Assembly: GCF_903914075.1 (NCBI RefSeq)
Contig: NZ_CAIWNQ010000002.1
Location: forward strand, 124,001 to 188,000
DNA from: Ruegeria sp. THAF57
GTDB taxonomy: Bacteria > Pseudomonadota > Alphaproteobacteria > Rhodobacterales > Rhodobacteraceae
Length of the DNA: 64,000 nucleotides
Direction of reading: 5' to 3'
This document shows, piece by piece, positions 36,306 through 45,120 of this stretch. Under the pieces are notes generated by a model. That model was not told where the DNA came from. It searched no databases and was given only the letters and a program-made list of their open reading frames with translations. The first letter of the stretch is position 1. Every line of letters starts with the position of its first letter. A program made the translations under genes and the position numbers.

Positions 36306-37021
36306 AGATCTGCTCCGGCCAGTTGGACCTGTCGTTGCGAGATGCGCAGCACACGCGCCTGAACCTGACTTTTGGCCGCACGGATTAGGCTAAGGTCATG
36401 GGTGGCGATCAAAACGGTTTTTCCCATCTTGTTCAGTTCCACCAATAGACGCAGCAGGCGTTGGGACATCTCCCAATCGACGTTCCCGGTGGGCTCGTCC
36501 GCCAGCACGACATCCGGCGACAGGATCACCGCCCGGGCCAGGGCTGCGCGTTGACGCTCACCACCCGACAGTTCGGGCGGAACCGCCTCTTGCCGCGTGC
36601 CCAGCCCGACCCAGTTCAACAACTCGGTCAAGTCCTGCTGCTGCGCAGATTCGGCACGGCCCGACACCATCAGCGGCAGGGCCACGTTCTCGGCCAATGT
36701 CATGTGATCCAAAAACCGGCAATCCTGATGCACGACTCCGATCCGGCGGCGCAGCAACGCCATTTGATCGCGGTCCAGCGTGGCAACATCCTGCTCAAAT
36801 GCCTTAAGCTGCCCCGAGGTCGGCAACAGCGCCCCGTAGCAAAGTTTCAAAAGGGTCGTCTTACCCGCGCCCGACGGCCCGGTGAGAAAATGGAACGAAC
36901 CCGGGTTCAACTGTAGGGAAACATCGCTCAGCAATGCTCCCCCACCATAGGTATAGCTGACGTTTTCCAGCTCGATCACAGGCGCCCCCCGGTTATTCTG
37001 TTGTTCTTCTTGCCCGAGCAT
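36302..37021 (-). CDS. ftsE: Cell division ATP-binding protein FtsE
   Basis: FtsE is the cytoplasmic ATPase of the FtsEX complex. With the ATG at 37021 it has 239 residues. Walker A GPSGAGKT is at 48-55, the signature LSGGERQRAALARA is in the second half, Walker B is VVLADEPTGNVD, and the H-loop is ATHDLSL. A GTG at 37063 is an alternative start; neither site has a strong ribosome binding site. It heads the ftsE-ftsX-plsC-PPOX operon and is divergent from the zinc-ribbon gene. Confidence 0.92.
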   Translation of the reverse strand: MLGQEEQQNNRGAPVIELENVSYTYGGGALLSDVSLQLNPGSFHFLTGPSGAGKTTLLKLCYGALLPTSGQLKAFEQDVATLDRDQMALLRRRIGVVHQDCRFLDHMTLAENVALPLMVSGRAESAQQQDLTELLNWVGLGTRQEAVPPELSGGERQRAALARAVILSPDVVLADEPTGNVDWEMSQRLLRLLVELNKMGKTVLIATHDLSLIRAAKSQVQARVLRISQRQVQLAGADL

Positions 37022-37163
37022 GGTGACGGTTTCAATGCCTGCACCGGGTCGAATTGGTGACACTTGCGGCGTGAAACCGAAAACACTCTTTGCTGTCAGG
37101 TCTTAACGGAATATCATTCCTGAAAAAACTATCATCAGGTCAATACTATGGCCGGGAGGCAGC

Positions 37164-37940
37164 ATGCGTCTTACTTGTCCGAATTGCGGTGCCCAATACG
37201 AGGTGCCAGACGAGGTCATCCCTGCAGAGGGGCGTGACGTTCAATGCTCCAACTGCGAAAAGACATGGTTCCAAAGCAAAGACCCAGAACCCGCGGCCAC
37301 GCCGGAACCAGCCGAGCCCGAAACCGACGCGGCTGAGAAAACCCCGGCAGAACCTGTGCCCGAACCACCGCAGGAACCCGCAGGGGACCCGGAACCGGAA
37401 ACCCAAAAGGCCGAAGCCAAGCCGTCTGAGGAATCCACTTCGGGCAACGTCGATCCTGCCGTCGCGAATATCCTGAAAGAGGAAGCCGCGCGTGAGGCCG
37501 ACCTGCGCGCGAAAGAAGCTGAAACTCTGGAAACACAGCCCGATTTGGCACTGGACGCTCCCCCAGAGCCCGAGCCAGAGCAAGCAATCAAGGAACTAAC
37601 GGCAAGGGAAACTGCCGAGGATGCGGGTCAGAAAGACGCGCTTCCCGATGTCGAAGCGATCAATTCCTCACTGCGTAGCGAAGAACCCGCTCCTAAGAAG
37701 AAAAAGAAAAAAAGAGAAGAGGTGGAGCTGCTACCGCGCAAGTCTGGCGGTGGATTCCGGCGTGGTTTCCTGCTGATGATCATCATCGGCGTTATCCTGT
37801 TCCTGATTTACGGCAACGCGCAACGCATTTCCGAGGCCGTACCGCAGGCTGATCCTGTCCTTGATGGCTATGTCACACTTGTCGATCAGGCACGCGTTTG
37901 GCTTGAGGCGCAGACCGGAGCCGGCACGCCGCAGAACTGA
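37164..37940 (+). CDS. Zinc-ribbon (MJ0042-type) single-pass membrane protein
   Basis: This 258-residue protein opens with an MJ0042/TIGR02098-type zinc ribbon with cysteines C5, C8, C28 and C31. A long acidic, Pro/Glu-rich disordered region (about 38-185) follows, then a basic KKKKKKR stretch, a transmembrane helix (about 195-215) and a short periplasmic tail. This architecture is common in alphaproteobacteria beside ftsEX, and a role in envelope or division regulation has been suggested but is not proven. GGGAGG is just upstream of the ATG. It ends 9 nt from the convergent TIGR02302 gene. Confidence 0.82.
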   Translation: MRLTCPNCGAQYEVPDEVIPAEGRDVQCSNCEKTWFQSKDPEPAATPEPAEPETDAAEKTPAEPVPEPPQEPAGDPEPETQKAEAKPSEESTSGNVDPAVANILKEEAAREADLRAKEAETLETQPDLALDAPPEPEPEQAIKELTARETAEDAGQKDALPDVEAINSSLRSEEPAPKKKKKKREEVELLPRKSGGGFRRGFLLMIIIGVILFLIYGNAQRISEAVPQADPVLDGYVTLVDQARVWLEAQTGAGTPQN

Positions 37941-37949
37941 CTTGTCGCG

Positions 37950-40490
37950 TTAGAACCGCTCCAGCAGGCGCTTGAGATATTCCAGCTCAATCTCTGGCCG
38001 GTCCGATTCTCCGGTCCGGCGGCGGATTTCATCCAGCAATTCCCGTGCCCGGCGATAGACATCTTCGCCCTGCAGCAGGTTGTCATCGGTTGAGATCGAC
38101 CCGGCTGCACCTGGGCTACGACCCAGGGGATCGCGATTGTTGGCTTGCATGTCGCCTTCCTGCGCGCCTTGACCGGGCTGGTTCTGCTGGTTCTGGGCCA
38201 ACGCCTCACCCAGTGAACGCATACCTTCGCGCAAGGCTTCCATCGCCTCGGACTGGCGATCAATCGCCTCGGCCAGATCGTCACCACGCAGCGCCTGCTC
38301 GGCCTCGTCCATGGCACGGCCTGCACGACCCAGCGCGTCGCGGGCAGATTCGCCCTCGGGCGTTCCAGCGCCAGGCAAGTTTTGTTGCTGCCGACCAAGC
38401 TCATCGCGCAGGGCTTGCTGGCGATCAGCCAACGATCCCTGACCCTGCTGACCCTCGCCCGCCTGATCCGAACCTTGACCCTGACCGCCTTGACCCTCAT
38501 GGCTTTCGCCACGGCCCTGACCACCATTTCGGCCTTCATTGCCCTGATTTTCACCAGCTTGCGCGCCAGGGTTGAACTGTTCCTGCAAATCGCGGAAGGC
38601 CTGATCGCTCAGCCCCTGCTGTTCGCGCAGCGTCTCGGCCAGACCTTCCATCGCCTGCTGGCCTTCGGACTGCTGTCCCTGACCCTGACCTTGCGTGATG
38701 CGCATGTTTTCCATCATCTGCTGGAACTCTTCCAGCGCCTGCTGCGCCTCGGCCATACGGCCCTGTTCCATCAGTTCCTGAATACGGTCCATCATGCGTT
38801 GCAGGTCGTCCTGCGTCATTTGCATGGTTTCGCCGTTCTGGCCTTGCTGACCTTCCTCACCGTTGTTTTCCTGCGCCAGCCTCTGAAGCTGCCGCATATA
38901 GTCCTGCGTGGCCTCGCGCAGTTCTTGCATCAGTTCGGCGATTTCTTCATCGGTTGCGCCGTTCTGCATCGCTTCGGTCAGGCGTTCCTGCGCGCGACGC
39001 ATCCGTTCCAACGCATCCGCCAGCGTTCCTTCCTCGATCAGAACCGCCAAATCCCACAGGGACTGAGCAATCTCAGCCTGCTGTTTTGGTTTCAGGCCGT
39101 ATTCGGTGAATGTTTCAAGCCGCCGAAGGGTCACACGCAACCGCAGATAGGCCGTATCCGAACGGAACACGTCTTCGGGCAAATGGGACACTGCCCGCAA
39201 AAGCTGCGCAACGCGCGGGGCGTTCTCGCGTGTCCACAGCAGATCGCGCCGCTGTTCGATAATCGCCGCCGCCAAGGGATCGAAAAAACGGCGGGCAGGC
39301 AGCGCCGTCATATACGGCTCGGACTGCGTTTCCTGATCTGCGGCATCGCGCGCGGTCAGAGTGATTTTGACAGGCAGATGCGCCCAGGGGTGTTCCGAGA
39401 AATCTTCGATGAAGTCCTCGATAAAATCAGTGCGATCCCCTGTAATCGGCATCGGCAATTCAACAGATATTACGTCGCGTGGTTCTGGCTCATGCGTCAG
39501 ACCATAACGGCGGTCAACAGAGGCGAGATCAAGCTCAATGGTGGCCGAACCGGATTGAACGCCATAGTCATCACCGGCCGCAAAGGGCAGCTTCATCTGC
39601 CCGCCAGCTTCGGCCTCGGCTATATCCGCAACGGCAATCTGGGGCGGTACGTCCGCTATGATATCCAGCGTCCAATCTCGTCCCGAAGGGCCATCAATCC
39701 GCAATAATCCGGACCGGTCAGCAACAAATTCCTGCTCAGGCGCGGTTGCAGCTTCGGTCCCCAGCGGAGTGGTTGTTTCGGTAAGGCTGTGCGCACCAAC
39801 CTCGCCATAAAAGCGAAGCGTTACCCGGCTGCCCTGAGGGATCGAAAGCGTTGGGTCGGATTGATCGGCCAGATAGAGCGTCGGTAGGCCGGTGTATCTT
39901 GGCGGCTCTACCCAGCCTTCCCAACTTGGCCCCTGCCCTGCCATCGCGGCCCCCGGTGTCATCTCGGCCACCGATCCGATGCGCCAGAATGACCCGAACA
40001 AGGCAGCGATCACCAAGGCCAGCAGTGCCGAATAGCGCAGGGCATAGGGATCGCGATCCGCAAGGCGCAAGTTTGGCTTTACCGGTTCGGCCTGTGCCGC
40101 ACGCTGGGCCATCCGGTTTTGGTGCGCGTGCCACAAAGCGACAGAGTCAGCATCCATCGCGCCAATTGCCTGACTGTCCATAAGCGCCTGAATAGGTCGA
40201 CCCGGAAGGGTCTCATCCAGACGCATCAACGCTTCGGCCCGGGACGGAAGATGGAATCGCCTTGCCCCCAAAGCCAGCGCAGCCAAAAGACCCAGCACCG
40301 AAAGTGATCCGACGATCCAGACGGTTTCAACCGTCACAAGATCTTGCAGGCCCAGCATCAACGCGGCCAGAATCAACATAAGTACAGAAAAAAACGGCCA
40401 AAAAGCGCGCCAGACCCTCTCGGCCAGCATCCCTGCATGCGTCAGCAGCAGGGACAGTCTTGGGATCGGCAAGATCGGTCTTTTGCGCAA
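37950..40490 (-). CDS. TIGR02302 family membrane protein (DUF4175-like)
   Basis: This is an 846-residue protein. Two N-terminal transmembrane helices (about 22-70) and probably a third near 155-175 precede a beta-rich extracytoplasmic region (about 200-400), a long helical segment, and a Gln/Gly-rich low-complexity stretch (about 535-745) ending in a helical tail. It matches the uncharacterised alphaproteobacterial TIGR02302/DUF4175 family. The start is a TTG at 40490, supported by GGAGG 7 nt upstream; the first ATG would cut 19 residues off the N-terminus. It follows lysA by 37 nt, so it is probably co-transcribed. The function is unknown. Confidence 0.82.
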   Translation of the reverse strand: MRKRPILPIPRLSLLLTHAGMLAERVWRAFWPFFSVLMLILAALMLGLQDLVTVETVWIVGSLSVLGLLAALALGARRFHLPSRAEALMRLDETLPGRPIQALMDSQAIGAMDADSVALWHAHQNRMAQRAAQAEPVKPNLRLADRDPYALRYSALLALVIAALFGSFWRIGSVAEMTPGAAMAGQGPSWEGWVEPPRYTGLPTLYLADQSDPTLSIPQGSRVTLRFYGEVGAHSLTETTTPLGTEAATAPEQEFVADRSGLLRIDGPSGRDWTLDIIADVPPQIAVADIAEAEAGGQMKLPFAAGDDYGVQSGSATIELDLASVDRRYGLTHEPEPRDVISVELPMPITGDRTDFIEDFIEDFSEHPWAHLPVKITLTARDAADQETQSEPYMTALPARRFFDPLAAAIIEQRRDLLWTRENAPRVAQLLRAVSHLPEDVFRSDTAYLRLRVTLRRLETFTEYGLKPKQQAEIAQSLWDLAVLIEEGTLADALERMRRAQERLTEAMQNGATDEEIAELMQELREATQDYMRQLQRLAQENNGEEGQQGQNGETMQMTQDDLQRMMDRIQELMEQGRMAEAQQALEEFQQMMENMRITQGQGQGQQSEGQQAMEGLAETLREQQGLSDQAFRDLQEQFNPGAQAGENQGNEGRNGGQGRGESHEGQGGQGQGSDQAGEGQQGQGSLADRQQALRDELGRQQQNLPGAGTPEGESARDALGRAGRAMDEAEQALRGDDLAEAIDRQSEAMEALREGMRSLGEALAQNQQNQPGQGAQEGDMQANNRDPLGRSPGAAGSISTDDNLLQGEDVYRRARELLDEIRRRTGESDRPEIELEYLKRLLERF

Positions 40491-40527
40491 GGCGGGCCTC
40501 CGTCAACGGGCCCGCGCGCCTATCGCG

Positions 40528-41793
40528 TCAAAGCCACTCTGGTATGGTATCGCGGTTTATCATTTCGTCAAAGCTTGGGCGTTCACGAATTACGGCGTAT
40601 TGATCACCATGCACCAGAACTTCGGGGATCAGAGGGCGCGTATTGTATTCGCTGGCCATGACCGCACCATAGGCCCCGGCGCTGCGGAAGGCGACCAGAT
40701 CGCCCGGCGCAAGCGGCGGCATATTGCGCTGTTTGGCAAAGGTATCCCCGGTCTCGCAAACGGGGCCGACGATATCATAGGGCTGTTGTTCCACACCTGG
40801 CGCGGGTTCCTGAACGGCGACGATATCGTGATGCGCCTCGTACATTGCGGGGCGGATCAGATCGTTCATGGCCCCGTCAAGGATCAGGAAATCGCGCCCT
40901 TCACCCGATTTTACGTAGATTACTTTGCTGACCATCAGACCCGCATTGCCCGCAATCAGGCGACCCGGTTCGATCTCGATCTCACAGTCCAAATGACCCA
41001 GTGTCTTTTTGATCAGTGCGCCATATTCCACCGGCAACGGCGGCGCGTCATTGGCGCGGGTATAGGGAATGCCCAGACCACCACCCAGATCGAGACGACG
41101 GATATCGTGCCCCTCGGCCCGAAGCTGTTCGGTCAGCTCGGCAACCTTGGTATAGGCCAGCTCGAACGGCTCCAGCTCGGTCAGCTGCGAGCCGATATGG
41201 ACATCGATCCCAATCACCTCCAACCCAGGAAGGCTGGCTGCATGGGCATAAACCTCGGACGCGCGGGCGATCGGGATGCCGAACTTGTTTTCCGACTTGC
41301 CGGTGGCGATCTTGGCGTGGGTCTTGGCGTCCACATCCGGGTTCACCCTCACGGTGATCGGTGCCACAACGCCCAGTTCCAGTGCAATCGCGTTGATCAC
41401 TTCCATCTCAGGTTCGGATTCCACGTTGAACTGGCGAATGCCACCAGTCAGCGCGGTGCGAATCTCATCCGCCGTTTTGCCAACACCCGAGAATACGATC
41501 TTGTCGCCCGGCACGCCTGCAGCCTTGGCCCGCAGATACTCCCCGCCCGAAACCACATCCATCCCCGCACCCGCCTGCGCCAGCGTCTTCAGGATCGCCT
41601 GATTGCTGGCCGCTTTCATCGCATAGCAGACAAGGTGGTCCATGCCGTCCAGCGCATCATCAAACAGCTTAAAATGCCGCAGCAGGGTCGCTGTGGAATA
41701 GACATAGAAAGGGGTTCCGACGCTCGCGGCGATTTCGGAGATTGGGACATCCTCGGCGAAAAGCGCGCCGTCGCGATATAGAAAGTGATCCAT
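40528..41793 (-). CDS. lysA: Diaminopimelate decarboxylase
   Basis: LysA is a PLP enzyme that converts meso-diaminopimelate to lysine, the last step of lysine synthesis. It has 421 residues and an alanine-racemase-like barrel. The PLP lysine is K60 in CYAMKAASN, the glycine-rich HIGSQL segment is present, and the C-terminal GPVCETGDTF supplies active-site residues from the partner subunit. The ATG at 41793 is 66 nt downstream of the lipoprotein gene, beyond a strong terminator, so lysA must have its own promoter in a very short gap. Confidence 0.95.
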   Translation of the reverse strand: MDHFLYRDGALFAEDVPISEIAASVGTPFYVYSTATLLRHFKLFDDALDGMDHLVCYAMKAASNQAILKTLAQAGAGMDVVSGGEYLRAKAAGVPGDKIVFSGVGKTADEIRTALTGGIRQFNVESEPEMEVINAIALELGVVAPITVRVNPDVDAKTHAKIATGKSENKFGIPIARASEVYAHAASLPGLEVIGIDVHIGSQLTELEPFELAYTKVAELTEQLRAEGHDIRRLDLGGGLGIPYTRANDAPPLPVEYGALIKKTLGHLDCEIEIEPGRLIAGNAGLMVSKVIYVKSGEGRDFLILDGAMNDLIRPAMYEAHHDIVAVQEPAPGVEQQPYDIVGPVCETGDTFAKQRNMPPLAPGDLVAFRSAGAYGAVMASEYNTRPLIPEVLVHGDQYAVIRERPSFDEMINRDTIPEWL

Positions 41794-41811
41794 ACCCGCG
41801 CGCTTAGACCA

Positions 41812-41850
41812 AAAAGGGCGCGCGGATCAATGGATTCTGCGCGCGCCCTT
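41812..41850 (-). terminator. Terminator between the argH-side small lipoprotein and lysA
   Basis: AAGGGCGCGCG (41814-41824) and CGCGCGCCCTT (41840-41850) are perfect 11-bp inverted arms. On the minus strand the stem is followed by TTTTTGG, a good intrinsic terminator 8 nt after the lipoprotein stop. Confidence 0.85.
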
Positions 41851-41858
41851 GCGTTGCG

Positions 41859-42008
41859 TTAGTTGGATGTTGAAACGCCGACCCGCCCGTAGCCGGAAAT
41901 CTTGATCCCTGACTCGCCCGAGTTGGTCTCGGGCTCTGGGCGTGGGTTGTACGAAGGATCACACGCCGCCAGAACGGCAAGCGACAGGATCAGGCCAATA
42001 GTTTTCAT
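41859..42008 (-). CDS. Very small lipoprotein
   Basis: This 49-residue ORF begins at ATG 42008 (MKTIGLILSLAVLAACDPS). It has a signal peptide with a perfect lipobox LAAC, lipidated Cys at residue 16, and a short Pro/Gly/Ser-rich tail that ends GRVGVSTSN. AGAG lies about 9 nt upstream. It follows the other small lipoprotein by 85 nt on the same strand and is followed by a terminator. It should be anchored in the envelope. No function is known. Confidence 0.75.
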   Translation of the reverse strand: MKTIGLILSLAVLAACDPSYNPRPEPETNSGESGIKISGYGRVGVSTSN

Positions 42009-42093
42009 TCGTGTCTCTTCGGAGTTAAGGCGACAAAGCGCCGGCTACCGGGTGCAAATGGGCGCGGAGCCAGAGAATTGCAATCTTCGTTCG

Positions 42094-42276
42094 TCAGCGG
42101 CCCAGGTAAATTCCCAACCCGCCGCGTCGCAGACCAATTCCGCCACCTACATGCGTGCCGCTGCTGCCAACGCCGATATTGGCGTTCATCGTCGGCTGAA
42201 TCGGCTCGCCATCCGCGCCGCACCCGGCCAGCACCGCGCCAACCGAAACCAAAAGCAAAACTCGCATGATCCGCAT
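42094..42276 (-). CDS. Small glycine-rich lipoprotein downstream of argH
   Basis: This is a 60-residue ORF whose ATG at 42276 overlaps the argH stop (TAATG). The signal peptide [19 protein letters not shown] ends in a lipobox LAGC, with Cys19 lipidated. The mature part is Gly-rich (VGSSGTHVGGGIGLRRGG), as in small outer-membrane-associated lipoproteins. Coupling to argH translation is unusual for function but typical for conserved order in this family of bacteria. The function is unknown. Confidence 0.75.
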   Translation of the reverse strand: MRIMRVLLLVSVGAVLAGCGADGEPIQPTMNANIGVGSSGTHVGGGIGLRRGGLGIYLGR

Positions 42277-43664
42277 TACACCAACGCCTTCCACCGCTTG
42301 ATCTGCGCACGCACCTGATCGGGGGCCGTGCCGCCGTAGGACTGACGCGAGTTTACCGAGTTTTCGACAGTAAGAACAGAATAGACATCCTCGGTGATAT
42401 CGGCGTGAACCGATTGCATGTCTTCCAGCGTCAGGTCAGGCAAATCGCAACCTTTGTTTTCAGCCATCGCCACCAACGAACCGGTGACGTGATGCGCGTC
42501 GCGGAACGGCAAGCCCAGCACCCGCACCAGCCAGTCGGCCAGATCGGTCGCAGTCGAGAAACCAGACCCAGCGGCAGCGGCAAGGCTTTCCCGGTTGGCG
42601 GTCATGTCCTTGACCATGCCTTCCATCGCAGCCAGCGCCAGCATCCAGTTGTCGGCGGCGTCAAAGACCTGTTCCTTGTCTTCCTGCATGTCTTTGGAAT
42701 AGGCCAGCGGCAAGCCCTTCATCACCATCATCAGGGCGGTATTCGCCCCGTAAATCCGGCCCACCTTGGCGCGGATCAATTCCGCCGCGTCGGGGTTTTT
42801 CTTCTGCGGCATGATCGACGAGCCGGTCGAGAACCGATCCGACAGCGTCACAAACCGGAACTGGGCCGAGGACCAGATCACCAGCTCTTCGGCAAAGCGC
42901 GACAGGTGGACGGCGCAGATCGAGGCGGTTGACAGGAATTCCAGCGCGAAGTCGCGGTCGCTGACGGCGTCCAGCGAATTCGCTGCGGGGCGGTCAAAGC
43001 CCAGCGCCTGCGCGGTCATGTCCCGATCAATCGGGAAGGACGTTCCGGCCAGCGCCGCAGCACCAAGGGGGGATTCGTTCATCCGTGCGCGCGCATCGCG
43101 CACACGCGATAGGTCACGGCCAAACATCTCAACATAAGCCATCATGTGATGGCCCCACGTCACCGGCTGCGCGGTTTGCAAGTGGGTGAAACCGGGCATG
43201 ACCCAATCGGCCCCGGCCTCGGCCTGTGTCAGCAGTGCACGGATCAGGGCCAACAGGCCAGTCTCAGCCGCGTCGAACTGATCACGCACCCAGAGCTTGA
43301 AGTCGGTCGCCACCTGATCATTGCGGCTGCGGCCTGTGTGCAAACGGCCTGCAGGTTCACCGATCACCTCTTTCAGACGCGCCTCGACATTCATGTGGAT
43401 GTCTTCCAGCGCGGTCGAAAACTGAAACGAACCGGACTGGATTTCTGACAAGACTGTGAGCAGCCCTTCCCGAATGGCCTGCGCATCACTATCACTTATG
43501 ACGCCTGTGGCAGCCAGCATGGCGGCATGGGCGCGCGAGCCTGCGATGTCCTGGGCTGCCATCCGCTGATCGAACCCGATCGAGGCATTGATTGCCTCCA
43601 TGATCGCGTCTGGACCGGCGGCAAAGCGGCCGCCCCACATCTGGTTCGAGGATTGATCGGTCAT
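42276..43664 (-). CDS. argH: Argininosuccinate lyase
   Basis: ArgH splits argininosuccinate to arginine and fumarate, the last step of arginine synthesis. The 462-residue protein belongs to the fumarase/aspartase superfamily. The C-terminal-half signature [12 protein letters not shown] is intact, as are the N-terminal MWGGRF and the catalytic-loop region [13 protein letters not shown]. It is divergent from the thioredoxin-like gene with only 21 bp between the start codons, so both promoters must lie partly inside coding sequence. Two small lipoprotein genes follow. Confidence 0.96.
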   Translation of the reverse strand: MTDQSSNQMWGGRFAAGPDAIMEAINASIGFDQRMAAQDIAGSRAHAAMLAATGVISDSDAQAIREGLLTVLSEIQSGSFQFSTALEDIHMNVEARLKEVIGEPAGRLHTGRSRNDQVATDFKLWVRDQFDAAETGLLALIRALLTQAEAGADWVMPGFTHLQTAQPVTWGHHMMAYVEMFGRDLSRVRDARARMNESPLGAAALAGTSFPIDRDMTAQALGFDRPAANSLDAVSDRDFALEFLSTASICAVHLSRFAEELVIWSSAQFRFVTLSDRFSTGSSIMPQKKNPDAAELIRAKVGRIYGANTALMMVMKGLPLAYSKDMQEDKEQVFDAADNWMLALAAMEGMVKDMTANRESLAAAAGSGFSTATDLADWLVRVLGLPFRDAHHVTGSLVAMAENKGCDLPDLTLEDMQSVHADITEDVYSVLTVENSVNSRQSYGGTAPDQVRAQIKRWKALV

Positions 43665-43685
43665 GTAAGAAAACCCGGAGTTGAT

Positions 43686-44252
43686 ATGCGCCTATTTCGT
43701 CTGATCCCCCTTTATATGGCCCTTGCGCTGGGTGCAAATGCGGCTTTGGCTGCGGATGTCGAATCTCTGAAGCCGCTCCGTGACGGCACGCTGAAACGGC
43801 TGATCCTGCACAAAGAACCCAAACCTCATGAGTTGGTCGAATTCCAGCTTGAAGATGACGGCGGCACCGCAACGCTGGCGAATTACAATGGCAAGTATGT
43901 TCTGGTGAACTTCTGGGCCACGTGGTGTGCCCCTTGCCGTAAGGAAATGCCCCAGATCGCCGAATTGCAGGAAGAGTTCGGCGGTGACAAGTTTGAGGTT
44001 GTCACCCTGGCCACAGGCCGCAACTCGGCCGCCGGAATCAAGAAGTTCTTCGAGGAAAACGGCATCAACAACCTGCCCCGCCATCAGGATGCGGGCTCGG
44101 CCGTTGCGCGTGAGTTCGGTGTGATCGCATTGCCGATCACCGTGATCCTGGATCCTAATGGCGACGAGATCGCCCGACTGATCGGAGATGCCGAGTGGAA
44201 TTCAGACAGCGCGAAAGCCATTATCGCGGCACTGGTGGGTGCGGAAAGCTAG
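43686..44252 (+). CDS. TlpA/ResA-type thiol:disulfide interchange protein
   Basis: This is a 188-residue periplasmic thioredoxin-fold protein. A signal peptide covers residues 1-23, and the redox motif WCAPC is at residues 80-84 after NFWATW. The cis-proline loop IALPITVI is in the right place. Such TlpA proteins reduce apocytochrome c or copper-site cysteines. GGAG precedes the ATG at 43686. The gene is divergent from argH and ends in its own terminator. The partner substrate cannot be inferred from neighbours. Confidence 0.9.
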   Translation: MRLFRLIPLYMALALGANAALAADVESLKPLRDGTLKRLILHKEPKPHELVEFQLEDDGGTATLANYNGKYVLVNFWATWCAPCRKEMPQIAELQEEFGGDKFEVVTLATGRNSAAGIKKFFEENGINNLPRHQDAGSAVAREFGVIALPITVILDPNGDEIARLIGDAEWNSDSAKAIIAALVGAES

Positions 44253-44286
44253 GCCCAACGCACCAAACTCCATTCTGTGCTACACT

Positions 44287-44318
44287 AAAACCGGCCCCAA
44301 CGGGCCGGTTTTCGTTTG
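44287..44318 (+). terminator. Rho-independent terminator of the TlpA gene
   Basis: AAAACCGGCCC (44287-44297) and GGGCCGGTTTT (44302-44312) form a perfect stem with a CAAC loop, followed by TCGTTTG. Confidence 0.88.
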
Positions 44319-44342
44319 TAACCTGCAGAAAGGGAGACAGCG

Positions 44343-44672
44343 ATGAAACCGGTAGTCTTACTGATTGGCCGTTTGCCAAATGTGATCGGTGATGTCGCAC
44401 GGCAATTAGACCATATGCCAATCCAATGGCTCGGCGCGCATGATCAGGACGAAGTCAGGCGGCAACTGGATGCCGAACCGCAGATTGCCTGCGCCATAAT
44501 CGGAGCAGGGCTGGACGACAGAATACGTGGCGAACTGGTTGGTATAATTGCGTCGCGCAGGCCGGACATCTGTATCCACCTCAAAGATCGGGCCTCCGGT
44601 CCCGAAGGGTTGGTTCCGTTCGTCAGACGCGTGGTTCAACACGAAGTCTTGACCGACGCCCCGGCAAGCTGA
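44343..44672 (+). CDS. Uncharacterised protein with receiver-like pattern
   Basis: This 109-residue soluble protein has AGGGAG before its ATG. It begins MKPVVLLIGRLPNVIGDVARQL and alternates strand and helix as in a Rossmann-like or degenerate response-regulator receiver fold, but no phosphorylatable Asp pocket is evident. It is separated from the TlpA gene by a terminator and from the next gene by 61 nt, so it may start an operon with the next two. I do not recognise the family. Confidence 0.68.
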   Translation: MKPVVLLIGRLPNVIGDVARQLDHMPIQWLGAHDQDEVRRQLDAEPQIACAIIGAGLDDRIRGELVGIIASRRPDICIHLKDRASGPEGLVPFVRRVVQHEVLTDAPAS

Positions 44673-44733
44673 CGCTACGCCACCTTTGACAGTTTCCGCC
44701 GGGATTTGCACTCTGCCCGTCGGGAGGAAGGTT

Positions 44734-45120
44734 ATGCCGCTTGAATTACTGCTGGTTCTAGTGGTTGGAGGAATCGCCGGGATCACGTTGATGATGCATC
44801 TCGCGGGCAAATCCCGTGTGCGTACCCTGACGCCGGAAAGCGCGCGGTCGGAATGGCTGCGCCATGTGCCGGATGATGACATCATAGATGTGACAGTGGC
44901 CCATGATGGCCATAGCGCGCTGATCCGCACCCCTGCTGGTAACGGGCTGGTGTGGTCCTTTGGCGCAGACACTGTGGCCCGTCATCTGCTGGATTTTGAC
45001 TGGATGGACCATCCGGACGGGCTTGAAGTCTTTTTCCACGAATTCGGCACACCCAAAGTCCTTGTCCGCCTTGACGAATTCGAACGCCAGCACTGGCAGC
45101 ATCTGTTGGAGCCCGCATGA
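44734..45120 (+). CDS. Uncharacterised single-pass membrane protein
   Basis: This 128-residue protein starts at ATG 44734 with a strong GGAGGAAGG upstream. One N-terminal helix (MPLELLLVLVVGGIAGITLM) is followed by a cytoplasmic or periplasmic acidic domain with IIDVTVAHDGHSALIRTPAGNG and a C-terminal helix. I do not recognise the family. Its stop overlaps the start of the sterol-desaturase-like gene by 4 nt, so the two are co-translated and may act together on a lipid. Confidence 0.75.
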   Translation: MPLELLLVLVVGGIAGITLMMHLAGKSRVRTLTPESARSEWLRHVPDDDIIDVTVAHDGHSALIRTPAGNGLVWSFGADTVARHLLDFDWMDHPDGLEVFFHEFGTPKVLVRLDEFERQHWQHLLEPA

